A stretch of 64,000 nt of DNA, taken from positions 1-64,000 of the forward strand of contig JACRBJ010000077.1 of NCBI GenBank assembly GCA_016234555.1, written 5' to 3'. Shown in pieces: positions 47,872 through 56,996 of this stretch (positions within the stretch are counted from its first letter, which is position 1; each line of letters begins with the position of its first letter). The position numbers and the translations under genes were made by a program. The notes under the pieces were generated by a model. It worked only from the letters and a program-made list of their open reading frames with translations, did not search any database and was not told the DNA's origin. Source of the stretch: Chloroflexota bacterium (GTDB lineage: Bacteria > Chloroflexota > Anaerolineae > Anaerolineales > Villigracilaceae).

Positions 47872-49221
47872 CTACATCTTGCCAACCTCTTCCTCGTACT
47901 TCTTCCAAACACGGGTTGCGACTTCGCGGGAGCGGGCGGCGATTTCGGCTTCGTTCAGGGTTAACAGTTCGCGATCCTTCATCAGGATTTTACCGGCGGC
48001 GATGGTGGTTGTGACCATGCTCTGCTGGAAGCCGAAGATGATGTGCCAGGGAAGGTTGCCTGCCGTCATCGGGGTGTAGGGATGATATTCCACAAACATC
48101 AGGTCGGCGAACGCACCAGGGACAATCTTTCCGATGGGCGCGGCGGGGAAGAACTGGTTGGCAAGCGCGGCGTTGTTGTAGATTGCCATCTGCGTCACGT
48201 CGTATCCGCCCATGCGGCGCGGGTCGCGGTGATACAGCTTATGGACGAGGTAGGCAGTCTTCCATTCCTCCCACATGGCGTTGGAGAAACCGTCGTTGCC
48301 GAGGCAGACCTTGACTCCCAGCCGCAGCATGGATTCAACAGCCGACATGCCGACGGCGTTGTTCATGTTGGAGCGCGGCTGATGGGTGAGCCAGGTCTCT
48401 GTCTCTTTGAGGATTTCCATTTCGCGGGCGTCGAAGTGAACGCCGTGGACGGCGATGCTCCGCGAGCCGAGGATGCCGTGCTTTTGCAGGCGGTCGATGA
48501 CTCGCATTCCGCTTTTTGCCAGGCTGTCATACTCGTCCGAATCATGCTCGGCGGTGTGGACGTGGAAACTCGTCCCCTCAGGGGCGGCGGTGCGGCAGGC
48601 TTCGAGGGTCACGCCGGAAAGCGTCAGACTGGCATGAAGCCCGAAGGCGGCTGCCAGCCTCGGGTGCGGGTCGGTTTGCATCCGCTTGAAGAAGCGCAGG
48701 TTCTCGTTGATTCCCGCGTTGGCTTTTTCGTTTCCGTCACGGTCAGTGACTTCGTAGCATAGTGAAGCACGGACGCCGCTCTTATCCACCGCGTCGGCAA
48801 TTAAATCCAGTGAGCCTTCGATGGCGTTGGGCGAGGCGTGGTGATCGATGAGGGTGGTGGTCCCATGCTTGATCGCGTCCACAAGACAGACCAGAGCCGA
48901 GTAGCGGACGGCTTCCAAATCCAGTGAGCGGTCGAGGGGCCACCAGAGTTTTTTGAGGATGTCGGGAAAGTCCTTTGGCGCCGCGCCGGGGATTGCCATG
49001 CCGCGCGCAAAGGCTCCATAAAAATGGGTGTGCGCGCAAATGCCGCCCGGCATCACATATTGACCGCGCGCGTCGAGCGTTTTGGTTTTTGGATTCTTCG
49101 CCGTCAGCGATTTGGTCGTGCCGATTTCCTTGATGCGGTCGCCCTGTATGAGAATCGCATGGTTTTCGAGAATTCGGTTTTCAGTTTCCCACGTAATAAT
49201 ATTTGCGTTTGTTATAAGCAT
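47872..49221 (-). CDS. ssnA: Putative aminohydrolase SsnA
   Basis: 449 aa from MLITNANIITWETENR; 2 bp after the NACHT gene stop, so co-transcribed. Amidohydrolase fold: metal site ICAHTHFYGAF, then IDHHASPNAIEG, HVHTAEHDSDE, and LGNDGFSNAMWEEWK. The block FARGMAIPGAAPKDFPDILKKLWWPLDRSL is close to SsnA, a family linked by genome context to selenium-dependent molybdenum hydroxylases and purine breakdown. No xdh-type or sel genes are in view, so that link cannot be tested here. Otherwise similar to TrzA/AtzA deaminases. Confidence 0.85.
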   Translation of the reverse strand: MLITNANIITWETENRILENHAILIQGDRIKEIGTTKSLTAKNPKTKTLDARGQYVMPGGICAHTHFYGAFARGMAIPGAAPKDFPDILKKLWWPLDRSLDLEAVRYSALVCLVDAIKHGTTTLIDHHASPNAIEGSLDLIADAVDKSGVRASLCYEVTDRDGNEKANAGINENLRFFKRMQTDPHPRLAAAFGLHASLTLSGVTLEACRTAAPEGTSFHVHTAEHDSDEYDSLAKSGMRVIDRLQKHGILGSRSIAVHGVHFDAREMEILKETETWLTHQPRSNMNNAVGMSAVESMLRLGVKVCLGNDGFSNAMWEEWKTAYLVHKLYHRDPRRMGGYDVTQMAIYNNAALANQFFPAAPIGKIVPGAFADLMFVEYHPYTPMTAGNLPWHIIFGFQQSMVTTTIAAGKILMKDRELLTLNEAEIAARSREVATRVWKKYEEEVGKM

Positions 49222-49223
49222 GG

Positions 49224-51755
49224 TTAACCGTATCCATATTGATTGGGATGGGGAAGTTTGACGCCGGAAGCGCCAAGTTCCCATAGAACGTTATATGCGG
49301 CTTCGCGCAGTTCGGGTTCGTCCTTGTACATTGCGTCGTAAAACTGGGCGACGACGCCTTCGTTTGGCGTGAACTTAAGATAAGGCAGGGCGGCAAGCCG
49401 AAGGTCCATTTGTTCGCTTTTCAGGGCAAGCAGGAGGATATCCGTCGCCGGCACGCCGGGAGAGATTCCCATGCCTTGTTTGCCGGCAAACTCGATCAGC
49501 CAGGGTGACTCGGAAGGGGCTTTCAATTTGCGCGGGGCACGCGAGCCTGCGCTGGTCTTCGATTCCAAAACCTCGGTGGCGGCATTGCGGACAACCCACT
49601 GGTCGTCCTCGATCTGCATTTTTTGCAGGGCTTCGACCGCCCAGGTTTCGTTGACGCGCCCAAGCCCATAGGCGACGGCGCGGCGCAGAAGGATGTCGTT
49701 GATGGCAATTCCGTCGCGCAACATCGCATGACCTTCGCCGGGGTCGTTTGCCAGCGCTTCAGCCGCCGCCCGGCGGATGTTTTCGTCTCCGTTGAGCAGG
49801 GTATGCGCCACGGTTTCGAGCGCTTCGTTTGTTCCAATTGCAACCAGAGCCATACATGCCGCGTGGCGGACAGGCTGGCTGGGGGCTTGCAGGCTATGCT
49901 CCAGGATTTGAACAGCCTTTGGGTCGCGCATGGCGCCGCATCCCAACGCCGACAGATGCACCAGGTCAAATGACAGGGTGGCACAGAACTGTCGGAAGAG
50001 CGTCGTGGCGTTCGGGTCGTTGCTGACAACGAAAGCCGCCATTGCCTGTCCGCGCAGGTTGAGCGGAATGCCGTCGGTTTGCAGGATGGCTGCCAGCGCC
50101 CCAAATATCTTCCCGCGCCAGGGGGCATTTTTCGGGGCGTCGCGCAGCCATCGCGCCGCCGAAAACAGCGGACGGTGCATGGGCATGCGCGTGAATCCCA
50201 GCAAAGCGTTTACCAGTTTGCTGGCGTCGCCGTGCGCGGCAAAATACCGCAGGGCAAGATATTTGCCAGACCAATCCGGCTGGTTCAGGATGTTTTCCTC
50301 GACGTTGTAGTTGACCAACGCCCGCCCGGCAAGGTAGCCCGCGAAAACAGGATGGGCAAAGCGCATCTTGCTGTTGGGATGGGAAACCAGCAGTCCGCTG
50401 GCTGCCATCTTCCCAAGCAGACCGGAAGTGGGCGTGGCAACCTTTTCGACTTTTTTCCCCTTTTTGGGTTTTGTCTCTTCGGGTGTTTCTTCGACCGTCC
50501 CTTCAGCTGATTCGCCTTCGACGTTTTCCTCCGCCACCTCAAAGGATTTGACCCAGCCACGTGCGACGCGCGAGTCGAATATGGGCTGCGTATTTACAAC
50601 GACCTGCATCGCCAGCGTTTCCAACGCAGCCAACGGGGTATTTGCCGGGGCGATGCGGCGGATGTGGGTTGCAATGGATTCCAGTACGTGCGGACCCAAA
50701 CTGTCGCCGGCGTACGCTCCCCAGGTTTTGAGAGTCAACTCAAGGGGAGACAAATTCATATTGTCAGTGCCCAGCCAGGAGTTAAGTAAAAACGAGTCCA
50801 CCTGTTCGGGACCGGTCTGACTCCGGGCTTCCAGCGCAATCGTCCGCGACCAAAGGTCGCCCCAGTGGTCTATGAATTTTTCGTTATCCCGCGCCGACCA
50901 TGCCATGAGGGTGAGCGGCGAGAAGCCCATCGCGATCAGACCATCCAGGTATTCCGGCGCACCGCTTGTGACGATGCGGGTCTTCGGATAATTTTGCAGA
51001 ATGGTCCTGAAATAGTCTGTGAATATCTGCTGGCTTTCCTGGGGGATTTCGTCGAAGCCGTCGATGATCAGGAGTGCATCCCCGCTTTTGAATGCGTTCT
51101 GGACGAAGGCTGGCAGGCGCGGCTGGTCGAGCAGGGGGGTGTGTTCGGATGCGGCATCGATGAGCGGGTTAAGGACATCCTTTGGATCGGCAACGGGGAG
51201 TTTGAGGTTTGCGACGTGAAAGAAGAAGGGGACCGCGTTCTTGAGCGTTTCGAGCTTTTCGCTGCGGTTTGCGGCGAGCGAGGCAAGGTGCGCGAGCGCC
51301 ACGGTTTTGCCGGCACCGGGCTGTCCAATGACGACGATGTTTGTGTTGCCGGATAATGCCTGTGGAAGCGTAATGGTCTGGGCGTGATACACGGCGGAAA
51401 TTTCGGGCCAGCCGGGCATGTAAGGAAGCGTTTGCGAAACGACGTCTTCGAATTTCGGCGGGACACCCGGTTCGACCACCTGCGGGGGGGCAACAAGCCG
51501 CGGCTCCTGTAGAATCTCATCCAGGGCAAAGAGGGGTGCGGCGAGGTGCATCCCCTGTGCACGGCGCAGGGTGACGCGGCGGTGGTTTTCCTCGACCACA
51601 TTTACTTTGCGCGCCCGGGCAACTTCGCGCTGTTCCTTCATGCCCTCGCGCATTTCCTTCCACATCGGACGGGCAAGCTGGATCAGCCACCAGAAGATGG
51701 ACGCGGCGATAAAGCCGACAAAGAAGGAGAATGGGTCGATGGCAAATCTGAACAT
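49224..51755 (-). CDS. Membrane-anchored NACHT-type NTPase with C-terminal HEAT repeats
   Basis: 843 aa from MFRFAIDPFSFFVGF; the frame upstream is antisense to the zinc-ribbon gene end. One membrane helix (FFVGFIAASIFWWLIQLA, ~11-28), then a NACHT/STAND ATPase: Walker A VIGQPGAGKT (~144-151), Walker B LLIIDGFDEIP (~222-232). A linker follows (~440-475) with a highly charged EEETKPKKGKK stretch, then helical HEAT-like repeats (~540-820; for example AACMALVAIGTNEALETVAHTLL and AVAYGLGRVNETWAVEALQKM). No effector domain is attached. It may be a signalling or defence-type STAND protein (inference). It lies between the zinc-ribbon and ssnA genes. Confidence 0.82.
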   Translation of the reverse strand: MFRFAIDPFSFFVGFIAASIFWWLIQLARPMWKEMREGMKEQREVARARKVNVVEENHRRVTLRRAQGMHLAAPLFALDEILQEPRLVAPPQVVEPGVPPKFEDVVSQTLPYMPGWPEISAVYHAQTITLPQALSGNTNIVVIGQPGAGKTVALAHLASLAANRSEKLETLKNAVPFFFHVANLKLPVADPKDVLNPLIDAASEHTPLLDQPRLPAFVQNAFKSGDALLIIDGFDEIPQESQQIFTDYFRTILQNYPKTRIVTSGAPEYLDGLIAMGFSPLTLMAWSARDNEKFIDHWGDLWSRTIALEARSQTGPEQVDSFLLNSWLGTDNMNLSPLELTLKTWGAYAGDSLGPHVLESIATHIRRIAPANTPLAALETLAMQVVVNTQPIFDSRVARGWVKSFEVAEENVEGESAEGTVEETPEETKPKKGKKVEKVATPTSGLLGKMAASGLLVSHPNSKMRFAHPVFAGYLAGRALVNYNVEENILNQPDWSGKYLALRYFAAHGDASKLVNALLGFTRMPMHRPLFSAARWLRDAPKNAPWRGKIFGALAAILQTDGIPLNLRGQAMAAFVVSNDPNATTLFRQFCATLSFDLVHLSALGCGAMRDPKAVQILEHSLQAPSQPVRHAACMALVAIGTNEALETVAHTLLNGDENIRRAAAEALANDPGEGHAMLRDGIAINDILLRRAVAYGLGRVNETWAVEALQKMQIEDDQWVVRNAATEVLESKTSAGSRAPRKLKAPSESPWLIEFAGKQGMGISPGVPATDILLLALKSEQMDLRLAALPYLKFTPNEGVVAQFYDAMYKDEPELREAAYNVLWELGASGVKLPHPNQYGYG

Positions 51756-51763
51756 GGGAATGC

Positions 51764-52465
51764 CTAGCTTGCGTACAGGATTCTGCCGCAGGTGGGACAG
51801 TATGTTAGCTGCTTTTGCGAGCGCGCGTTTTGCTGCAGGGAGGCGGTGAGGCTTGCGCCGCATGAAGCGCAGGAACTGTCGTTGACCTCGGTAACTGCCA
51901 CGCCGCGTTTCTGCTGGCGGAGGGTTTCATACGCTTGAAGAATGTTGCCTTCGATTGGCGCCACTGCCGCCTGACGTTCATCGGCAAGTTGTTCGAGCTT
52001 TACCGAAAATACGGATTGATCCTCGATCAACTTCTTGTGTTCGCTCCCAAGCCGCGCCTGTATCGAATCCAGTTTCGTTTTTGCACTCTGCAGGTCCCCG
52101 TCGGCATCCTCGGATTTGATCATCGCTTCGAGTTCCCGCTCCTCCAGCGTTGCCAGGTGTTTTTTGAGCGAGACGATGTCTTTTTGCAGGTCCTGTAATT
52201 CCTTCGGGTTTTGCACCCTGCCTCCGTACAGGCTGGAATCGGCTTGTTCGATTTTTATCCTCTGGGCTTCGACGTCCGCCTCTGCGTTTTTCAAGGCGTT
52301 GACTGCGAGGTGGTGGTTTGCTTGGGCGGTTTGCATTTCCTTGAGCGCCTGCTGCAACTCGGAGTCGTTTTCGAGCGTTCGGCGGATGCTCTCCAACTGC
52401 GAACGTGCATGGTCGATTTGACGGTCTACCTGTTGCAGACGGTACAGTCCCAAGGATGCGCTCAT
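51764..52465 (-). CDS. Coiled-coil zinc-ribbon protein (CdsZ/DUF164 type)
   Basis: 233 aa. Residues 1-175 form a long helical hairpin (LYRLQQVDRQIDHARSQLESIRRTL and further heptads), followed by a C4 zinc ribbon: SCASCGASL and YCPTCGRIL near the end. This is the zf-RING_7/C4-type zinc ribbon family found widely in bacteria, of poorly known function and often near RNase H or tRNA-modification genes. The NACHT gene follows 8 bp downstream. Confidence 0.87.
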   Translation of the reverse strand: MSASLGLYRLQQVDRQIDHARSQLESIRRTLENDSELQQALKEMQTAQANHHLAVNALKNAEADVEAQRIKIEQADSSLYGGRVQNPKELQDLQKDIVSLKKHLATLEERELEAMIKSEDADGDLQSAKTKLDSIQARLGSEHKKLIEDQSVFSVKLEQLADERQAAVAPIEGNILQAYETLRQQKRGVAVTEVNDSSCASCGASLTASLQQNARSQKQLTYCPTCGRILYAS

Positions 52466-52490
52466 GGGCTGAATTATATACGATGTGCGA

Positions 52491-52522
52491 AAAAAAGACC
52501 TGTTTTCGTTTGAAAACAGGTC
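52491..52522 (-). terminator. Terminator after the serine hydrolase
   Basis: GACCTGTTTTC, gttt, GAAAACAGGTC and seven Ts on the minus strand. It lies 26 bp after the stop of the gene at 52548. Confidence 0.88.
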
Positions 52523-52547
52523 GGGAAATTATCAAACTGTAAGGTAT

Positions 52548-54038
52548 TTACTGCGTTGCCGGGTTGAAGTAGTTATATACCGCCCGGGTCAGGTCTCCGA
52601 ATAGTGGGTTGGTAATGTCCCAAATGTTGGTGACGGGATGATAAGTGTAAATGGACAGGACGAAATTTCCACCGGGGGAATAGACAATGCCGACATCGCT
52701 TGTGTCGTGGATCACGCCGTCGCTGGCGGGGACGTATCCATGCTTGTGGGGGACGAGGGTTCCATCCGGCACGCCGCCCTGAATCAGCGAGCCGAGTTTA
52801 TCCTGCGCCATGAAATCGATCAGCAACTGACAGGTTCTGGGATCGACCTTGTCTGGAAAAGCCGCAATCAATGCGCCGCCCTTGTTTTGGGCGCACTGGT
52901 AAATATCCATCAAAAGGGAACCCATTTCGGATGGTGTCGTTTGAGAATAGACATCGGGTTCAGTAGTGACGTCGGTCCTGGAATTACCGGGCGTGACTGG
53001 GATGGATTGAAGCAGGTAGGCGGGGTTCGTAAAAAAGCCGGCAAGAAAGGTGCTTTCCAGCCCGATGGTTCTCATATTATTCGTAACCATAATGGGCCCC
53101 CTGGTTGGCTCGATGGCGGAAAGCACAGTGTCGGTCGCGGCGTTGCTGGATTTTCCAAGCGTCTGTGAAATGGCATTGGACATATCTGGCGACAAGTTGC
53201 TTCCCCGGTTAATCAGGTAGGATGCCACCACCGGAATCTTCATCGTGCTGGATGCGGAGAACGCGATGTCTGGTTGCGTGCTGATTTCCTGTTTGTTGTT
53301 GATCGCGAAGTGGATTTCCTGCCCCGTTTGCAGGTCGACCATATAGAAACCGATCAAGCCATCGAAATCGGAGACGGAGATGATTTGCTTAAGTTGGATG
53401 GAGAGGTTTTCGATGGTGGGGCGCGCGGCGGAACTGCGCGTGAAGGTGAGTGCCACGGAGCGGCTTGTAGGCGATTTGAGTGCATCGCTGATGAGCAGGA
53501 CAGCGCGATCAATGTCGAGGGTCTGACCCGGTTGACCGGGCAGCACGTCGGGGCTGCCGGGAACAGGCACAGGCGGGGAAGGCGGCAGGTCGTAGCGCGT
53601 GGCGATTTCATTTTGCAGATATTCGCGCAGGCGTTCCTCCGAAAGTTTTGGACTGAGGGGGATGGTCACTTCGGGCGGAGTGCGATTCCACAGGTGGTTC
53701 CAGAATCCTCCCCAAAACGATCCGCCCGTGCGGCTGAGGTCGGCGGCTGCGAGCATGGTCTCGATGTCGGCTTCGAATCCAACCACGCCGGGGTCGATGT
53801 GGATGACCGCATCGTTGTAAAGAACCTCGACAGGAGAGGTGTAAACTTCAAGCAATCTTTGGGATGCCTCTGTGGGCGTCAATCCGCCGACGGGAACACC
53901 CGCGATGCTCATGCCCGCCGGGTAACTATTCCTCTGGCGGCTGTAATTCACCAGGGAGACGATGCTCAAAACAAGCGCGCCGGTCAGAAAAAGGATCGAT
54001 ACGCCTCGAAGGATAATGTTGGTGTTGCGGTTTCTCAT
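52548..54038 (-). CDS. Membrane-anchored serine hydrolase, class A beta-lactamase fold
   Basis: 496 aa from ATG 54038 with GGAGGC just upstream; the longer frame is antisense to proline dehydrogenase. One N-terminal helix (GVSILFLTGALVLSIVSLV), then a VanW/PG_binding_4-like region (GMSIAGVPVGGLTPTEASQRL, ~40-110). The hydrolase domain starts ~230. The active-site motif is S264-T-M-K267 in AFSASSTMKIPV; SNAATD gives the SxN-like second motif and HKHGY the KxG-like third. Without an exported-beta-lactamase Glu it could be a DD-peptidase rather than an antibiotic-resistance enzyme. Confidence 0.82.
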   Translation of the reverse strand: MRNRNTNIILRGVSILFLTGALVLSIVSLVNYSRQRNSYPAGMSIAGVPVGGLTPTEASQRLLEVYTSPVEVLYNDAVIHIDPGVVGFEADIETMLAAADLSRTGGSFWGGFWNHLWNRTPPEVTIPLSPKLSEERLREYLQNEIATRYDLPPSPPVPVPGSPDVLPGQPGQTLDIDRAVLLISDALKSPTSRSVALTFTRSSAARPTIENLSIQLKQIISVSDFDGLIGFYMVDLQTGQEIHFAINNKQEISTQPDIAFSASSTMKIPVVASYLINRGSNLSPDMSNAISQTLGKSSNAATDTVLSAIEPTRGPIMVTNNMRTIGLESTFLAGFFTNPAYLLQSIPVTPGNSRTDVTTEPDVYSQTTPSEMGSLLMDIYQCAQNKGGALIAAFPDKVDPRTCQLLIDFMAQDKLGSLIQGGVPDGTLVPHKHGYVPASDGVIHDTSDVGIVYSPGGNFVLSIYTYHPVTNIWDITNPLFGDLTRAVYNYFNPATQ

Positions 54039-54155
54039 GGAGCCTCCAAAATGACGGCGAAAAGTATAACACGCCCAAATCGAGGTTGTGCTAGAATATA
54101 TTTGTTTGGCGCTCGCGGAAGACGGATTCCGCAAATCTTCGCTCGAAGGAAAAAT

Positions 54156-55115
54156 ATGCTCCGCTCCCTTATCATTTACTTGTCCAAGGCGGCCTGGGCG
54201 CAGAACCTGGTGACAAACTGGGGTTTTGCCTGGCGTACAGCATCCCGTTTTATTGCAGGCACCAGGCTTTCGGATGCCATGCGGGTGGTCGGGGAATTGA
54301 ACGCAAAGGGAATCAACGCCACGCTTGATCATCTCGGGGAACATACAAGCACCCCCGAAGAGGCGCAGCAGGCGACGGACGACATTTTTGCCACCCTTGA
54401 CGCCCTCGGAGCGGATCCCGCCGCCCGCAGCAACGTCTCCATCAAGTTGACTCAGATCGGGCTTGGTCTGGATGAGAACCTGTGCGCGCAAAACCTCGAA
54501 CGGATTCTCGCCCGCGCAAAGCAGAATAAAACCTTCGTCCGCATCGATATCGAGGACACCCCCTACACCGACAAAACCATCAACCTGTATTACCTGATGC
54601 GCGAAAAAGGATACGTCAACGTGGGCATGGCTGTACAATCCTATCTATTTCGCGCCGAGGCGGACACCCGCCGCATGGTCCAGAATAAGACGACCATCCG
54701 CCTGGTAAAGGGAGCCTATAAGGAACCGCCCGACAAAGCCTTTCCCAGCAAAGCAGACGTGGACGCAAATTACGACCTGTTGACCAAGATTCTGATCGAC
54801 GCCTCCCTTGCCCATAAGACTACCCTGTCTGCTGACGGGCGCATTCCCGCCATTCCATCCATCGCCTCGCACGATGAAAAGCGGATCGCCTTTGCGAAAC
54901 AATATGCCGAGAAGGTTGGGCTTCCAAAAAATGGACTGGAATTCCAGATGTTATATGGAATTCGGCGCGACTTGCAGGAGAAACTCGTAAAGGAAGGTTA
55001 TCCCGTGCGGGTGTACATTCCCTTTGGTACGCACTGGTATCCATACTTCATGCGCCGCTTGGCGGAGCGTCCTGCAAATATCTGGTTCTTTGTTTCCAAT
55101 TTCTTCAAAGGGTAA
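54156..55115 (+). CDS. Proline dehydrogenase
   Basis: 319 aa from ATG 54156 (AAGGA upstream); the frame continues upstream as antisense of the hydrolase. FAD-dependent TIM barrel that oxidises proline to P5C. Seen: LDHLGEHTSTPEEAQ, VSIKLTQIGLGLDENLC, FVRIDIEDTPYTDKT, RLVKGAYKEP, and C-terminal FQMLYGIRRDLQEKLVKEGYPVRVYIPFGTHWYPYFMRRLAERPAN, all strongly conserved in the monofunctional family. No P5C dehydrogenase gene is adjacent. Confidence 0.95.
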   Translation: MLRSLIIYLSKAAWAQNLVTNWGFAWRTASRFIAGTRLSDAMRVVGELNAKGINATLDHLGEHTSTPEEAQQATDDIFATLDALGADPAARSNVSIKLTQIGLGLDENLCAQNLERILARAKQNKTFVRIDIEDTPYTDKTINLYYLMREKGYVNVGMAVQSYLFRAEADTRRMVQNKTTIRLVKGAYKEPPDKAFPSKADVDANYDLLTKILIDASLAHKTTLSADGRIPAIPSIASHDEKRIAFAKQYAEKVGLPKNGLEFQMLYGIRRDLQEKLVKEGYPVRVYIPFGTHWYPYFMRRLAERPANIWFFVSNFFKG

Positions 55116-55367
55116 ATAAGATACGGGCTCCCAAATCGAACTGGTGATATCCACACCTTTTGAACGCACTAACCCCAGAGAAGAAAACACAATCTCAGCC
55201 GCGAATTACGCGGGTGCGCGCGAATTTTTCTTTGACAATCCGCGCAAATCTGTGAAATTAGCGGCAACGAACTTTTATCCAGGGCTTTTCCCGTGAAATA
55301 CGGAAGAACCGAAATATATTATGCCAGATACCGCGAGGGGGTAAAACAACCTGGAAGGATTTGAGTT
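55116..55367. repeat. Gap with a GCGAATTACGCGG-type dispersed repeat
   Basis: 55198-55264 is a low-complexity tract of GCGAATTACGCGGGTGCG and CGCGCAAATCTGTGAAATTAGCGG, typical of dispersed intergenic repeats. No gene is seen in the 252 bp. The final part probably holds the promoter of the GT-C gene. Confidence 0.45.
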
Positions 55368-56927
55368 ATGCAAAATCGATCCCACATCATCGACCTCTTT
55401 AATCTCGTCTTTTTATTTTTGTGTGCCGCGATTTTTGCCGTGGTGTTTGTGGATTTCGACATGCACCCTATTGAAGACGCCGCCATGTTGATGAGGTATT
55501 CAGAGCATTTTGCGGAAGGGCATGGCATTGTATGGAATATCGGCGAAGCGCCGGTGGATGGCGCGACCGATTTTTTGTTTATGATTGCGGTTGGCTTGCT
55601 CGTCAAAATGGGGCTGGCGCTGGAGTTTTCCACCCGTTTTCTCGGTTTCGCCGCTCACTTTTTGACCATGGGGGTTGTGTTCATGTCCTTGCGCAGGACC
55701 TTTGACGCGCCTCGTTTAATTGCTTCCGGGTCCGCTCTTTTCCTGCTGGCAGGCCCCGGGTTCTTCTATGTGGTCGCATACTTTGGAACCACAGTCTTTG
55801 CCCTGTTTGCAAGCATAAGCTGGTGGCTGGCTTTGGATATTATCGAACACGGGGAAAGCGTGAGGAAATCGCTTCTCTTTTCATTTGCATCCGTGATTAC
55901 TGGCTTGATTAGACCCGAAGGGGTTCCATTAACCGCGCTGATGCTGTTGGTGATCCTGTTCATCAGGGGCGGAAAAAGTTCACGCGCCACCCTTATCTCC
56001 TATGCGTCCGTTTTTTTGATCGTCGGCGGGGCGTATTTTCTTTGGAGGTGGAGCTATTTTGGGTACCCCCTGCCCAATCCGTTTTACAGGAAGGGAGGGG
56101 GCGTCCTGCACTACGACAGTCTGGTCGCCTCCTATGCCCATACGTTCTTTTTGAACATCTGGCTCCTGCCCGCGTTTGTTGCAGGCGTTTTATTCAAGGA
56201 AACTAGGCGGCGGGCAATCGGCTTTTTTGCGCTGGTGTTTGGTTTTGCGTCCCTGTTTATTTTGCTTACCAATAATATGAACGTGCTTGGGCGATTTCAA
56301 TATGTGACCCTTCCTCTTGCGGCGATGGTGTGCTGGACCCTGACGCAGGGCGTCCGCAGATGGTTGAATATTCCCGATTGGACAGCTTCCACCCCCGTTG
56401 TCCGGCGACAGTTGTTTTTTTCGGCGCTGACAGTCATCTTCTTTGTGGGCGCGGCAAAACTGCAATACGGCGTTTACCGCCTTGGCTACGGTTACGATTT
56501 GAAATACGACGCCGCCCTCATGTTGGCTGAATACAGGGAGTCCGGTTATCGACTGGCGACATCGGAAGCGGGATTGCTGCCCTTGTATTCAGGGTGGAGG
56601 TCTTTGGACACCTGGGGACTAAACGACCAATGGATCGCGCATCATGGGGTTGTCACGGAGGAATACCTGGAGAAGTTCGACCCTCACATTATCATGTTTC
56701 ATGCCTTTTTCTCTCCCGGCGATTCCACCTACATAAAGGACGACTGGAACGATATGGCAATCGTCCTGAAAACCTATGCAGAGAAACAGGGGTATATCCT
56801 AGCTGTCTCCTATGAAAAGCTGCCTCACGACACGGAATACTATTATGTCCGCCCTGATTTCCCGCAAAGCGCGGAGATTATCCGCCGAATTCAGGAAATA
56901 TATTATCCGGACGGTGTTCCCGAATAA
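55368..56927 (+). CDS. GT-C-type polyprenyl-phosphate glycosyltransferase (AftB-like)
   Basis: 519 aa with about eleven membrane helices. The first outer loop reads IEDAAMLMRYSEHFAEGHGIVWNIGEAPVDGATDFLF. This matches the D-D/E-A-x-x-x-x-R-Y-x-x-x-x-x-x-G-x-G-x-V-x-N pattern of GT-C enzymes such as mycobacterial AftB, with the acidic pair as the likely catalytic site. A C-terminal soluble tail of ~110 residues faces outside. It should add a sugar to a cell-wall polymer or protein. It is a lone gene without sugar-precursor neighbours. Confidence 0.78.
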   Translation: MQNRSHIIDLFNLVFLFLCAAIFAVVFVDFDMHPIEDAAMLMRYSEHFAEGHGIVWNIGEAPVDGATDFLFMIAVGLLVKMGLALEFSTRFLGFAAHFLTMGVVFMSLRRTFDAPRLIASGSALFLLAGPGFFYVVAYFGTTVFALFASISWWLALDIIEHGESVRKSLLFSFASVITGLIRPEGVPLTALMLLVILFIRGGKSSRATLISYASVFLIVGGAYFLWRWSYFGYPLPNPFYRKGGGVLHYDSLVASYAHTFFLNIWLLPAFVAGVLFKETRRRAIGFFALVFGFASLFILLTNNMNVLGRFQYVTLPLAAMVCWTLTQGVRRWLNIPDWTASTPVVRRQLFFSALTVIFFVGAAKLQYGVYRLGYGYDLKYDAALMLAEYRESGYRLATSEAGLLPLYSGWRSLDTWGLNDQWIAHHGVVTEEYLEKFDPHIIMFHAFFSPGDSTYIKDDWNDMAIVLKTYAEKQGYILAVSYEKLPHDTEYYYVRPDFPQSAEIIRRIQEIYYPDGVPE

Positions 56928-56996
56928 TGCTCCGGCCGCAATCCTTGGCGAAGCATCCCTGTAGGACGCCGCCGAGAGCGGGCTAATCGGAGAGGC

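Noticed and set aside
53249..53260. Serine hydrolase as an antibiotic-resistance beta-lactamase
   Set aside because: The fold and S-T-M-K motif fit, but the Omega-loop Glu motif is not evident and the protein carries a peptidoglycan-binding-like region, so a wall enzyme is as likely.
53274..54155. Upstream part of the long plus-strand frame ending at 55115
   Set aside because: It is antisense to the serine hydrolase gene; the true proline dehydrogenase start with a ribosome site is at 54156.
54039..54638. N-terminal extension of the serine hydrolase frame
   Set aside because: Antisense to proline dehydrogenase, no family-like sequence; ATG 54038 has GGAGGC upstream.
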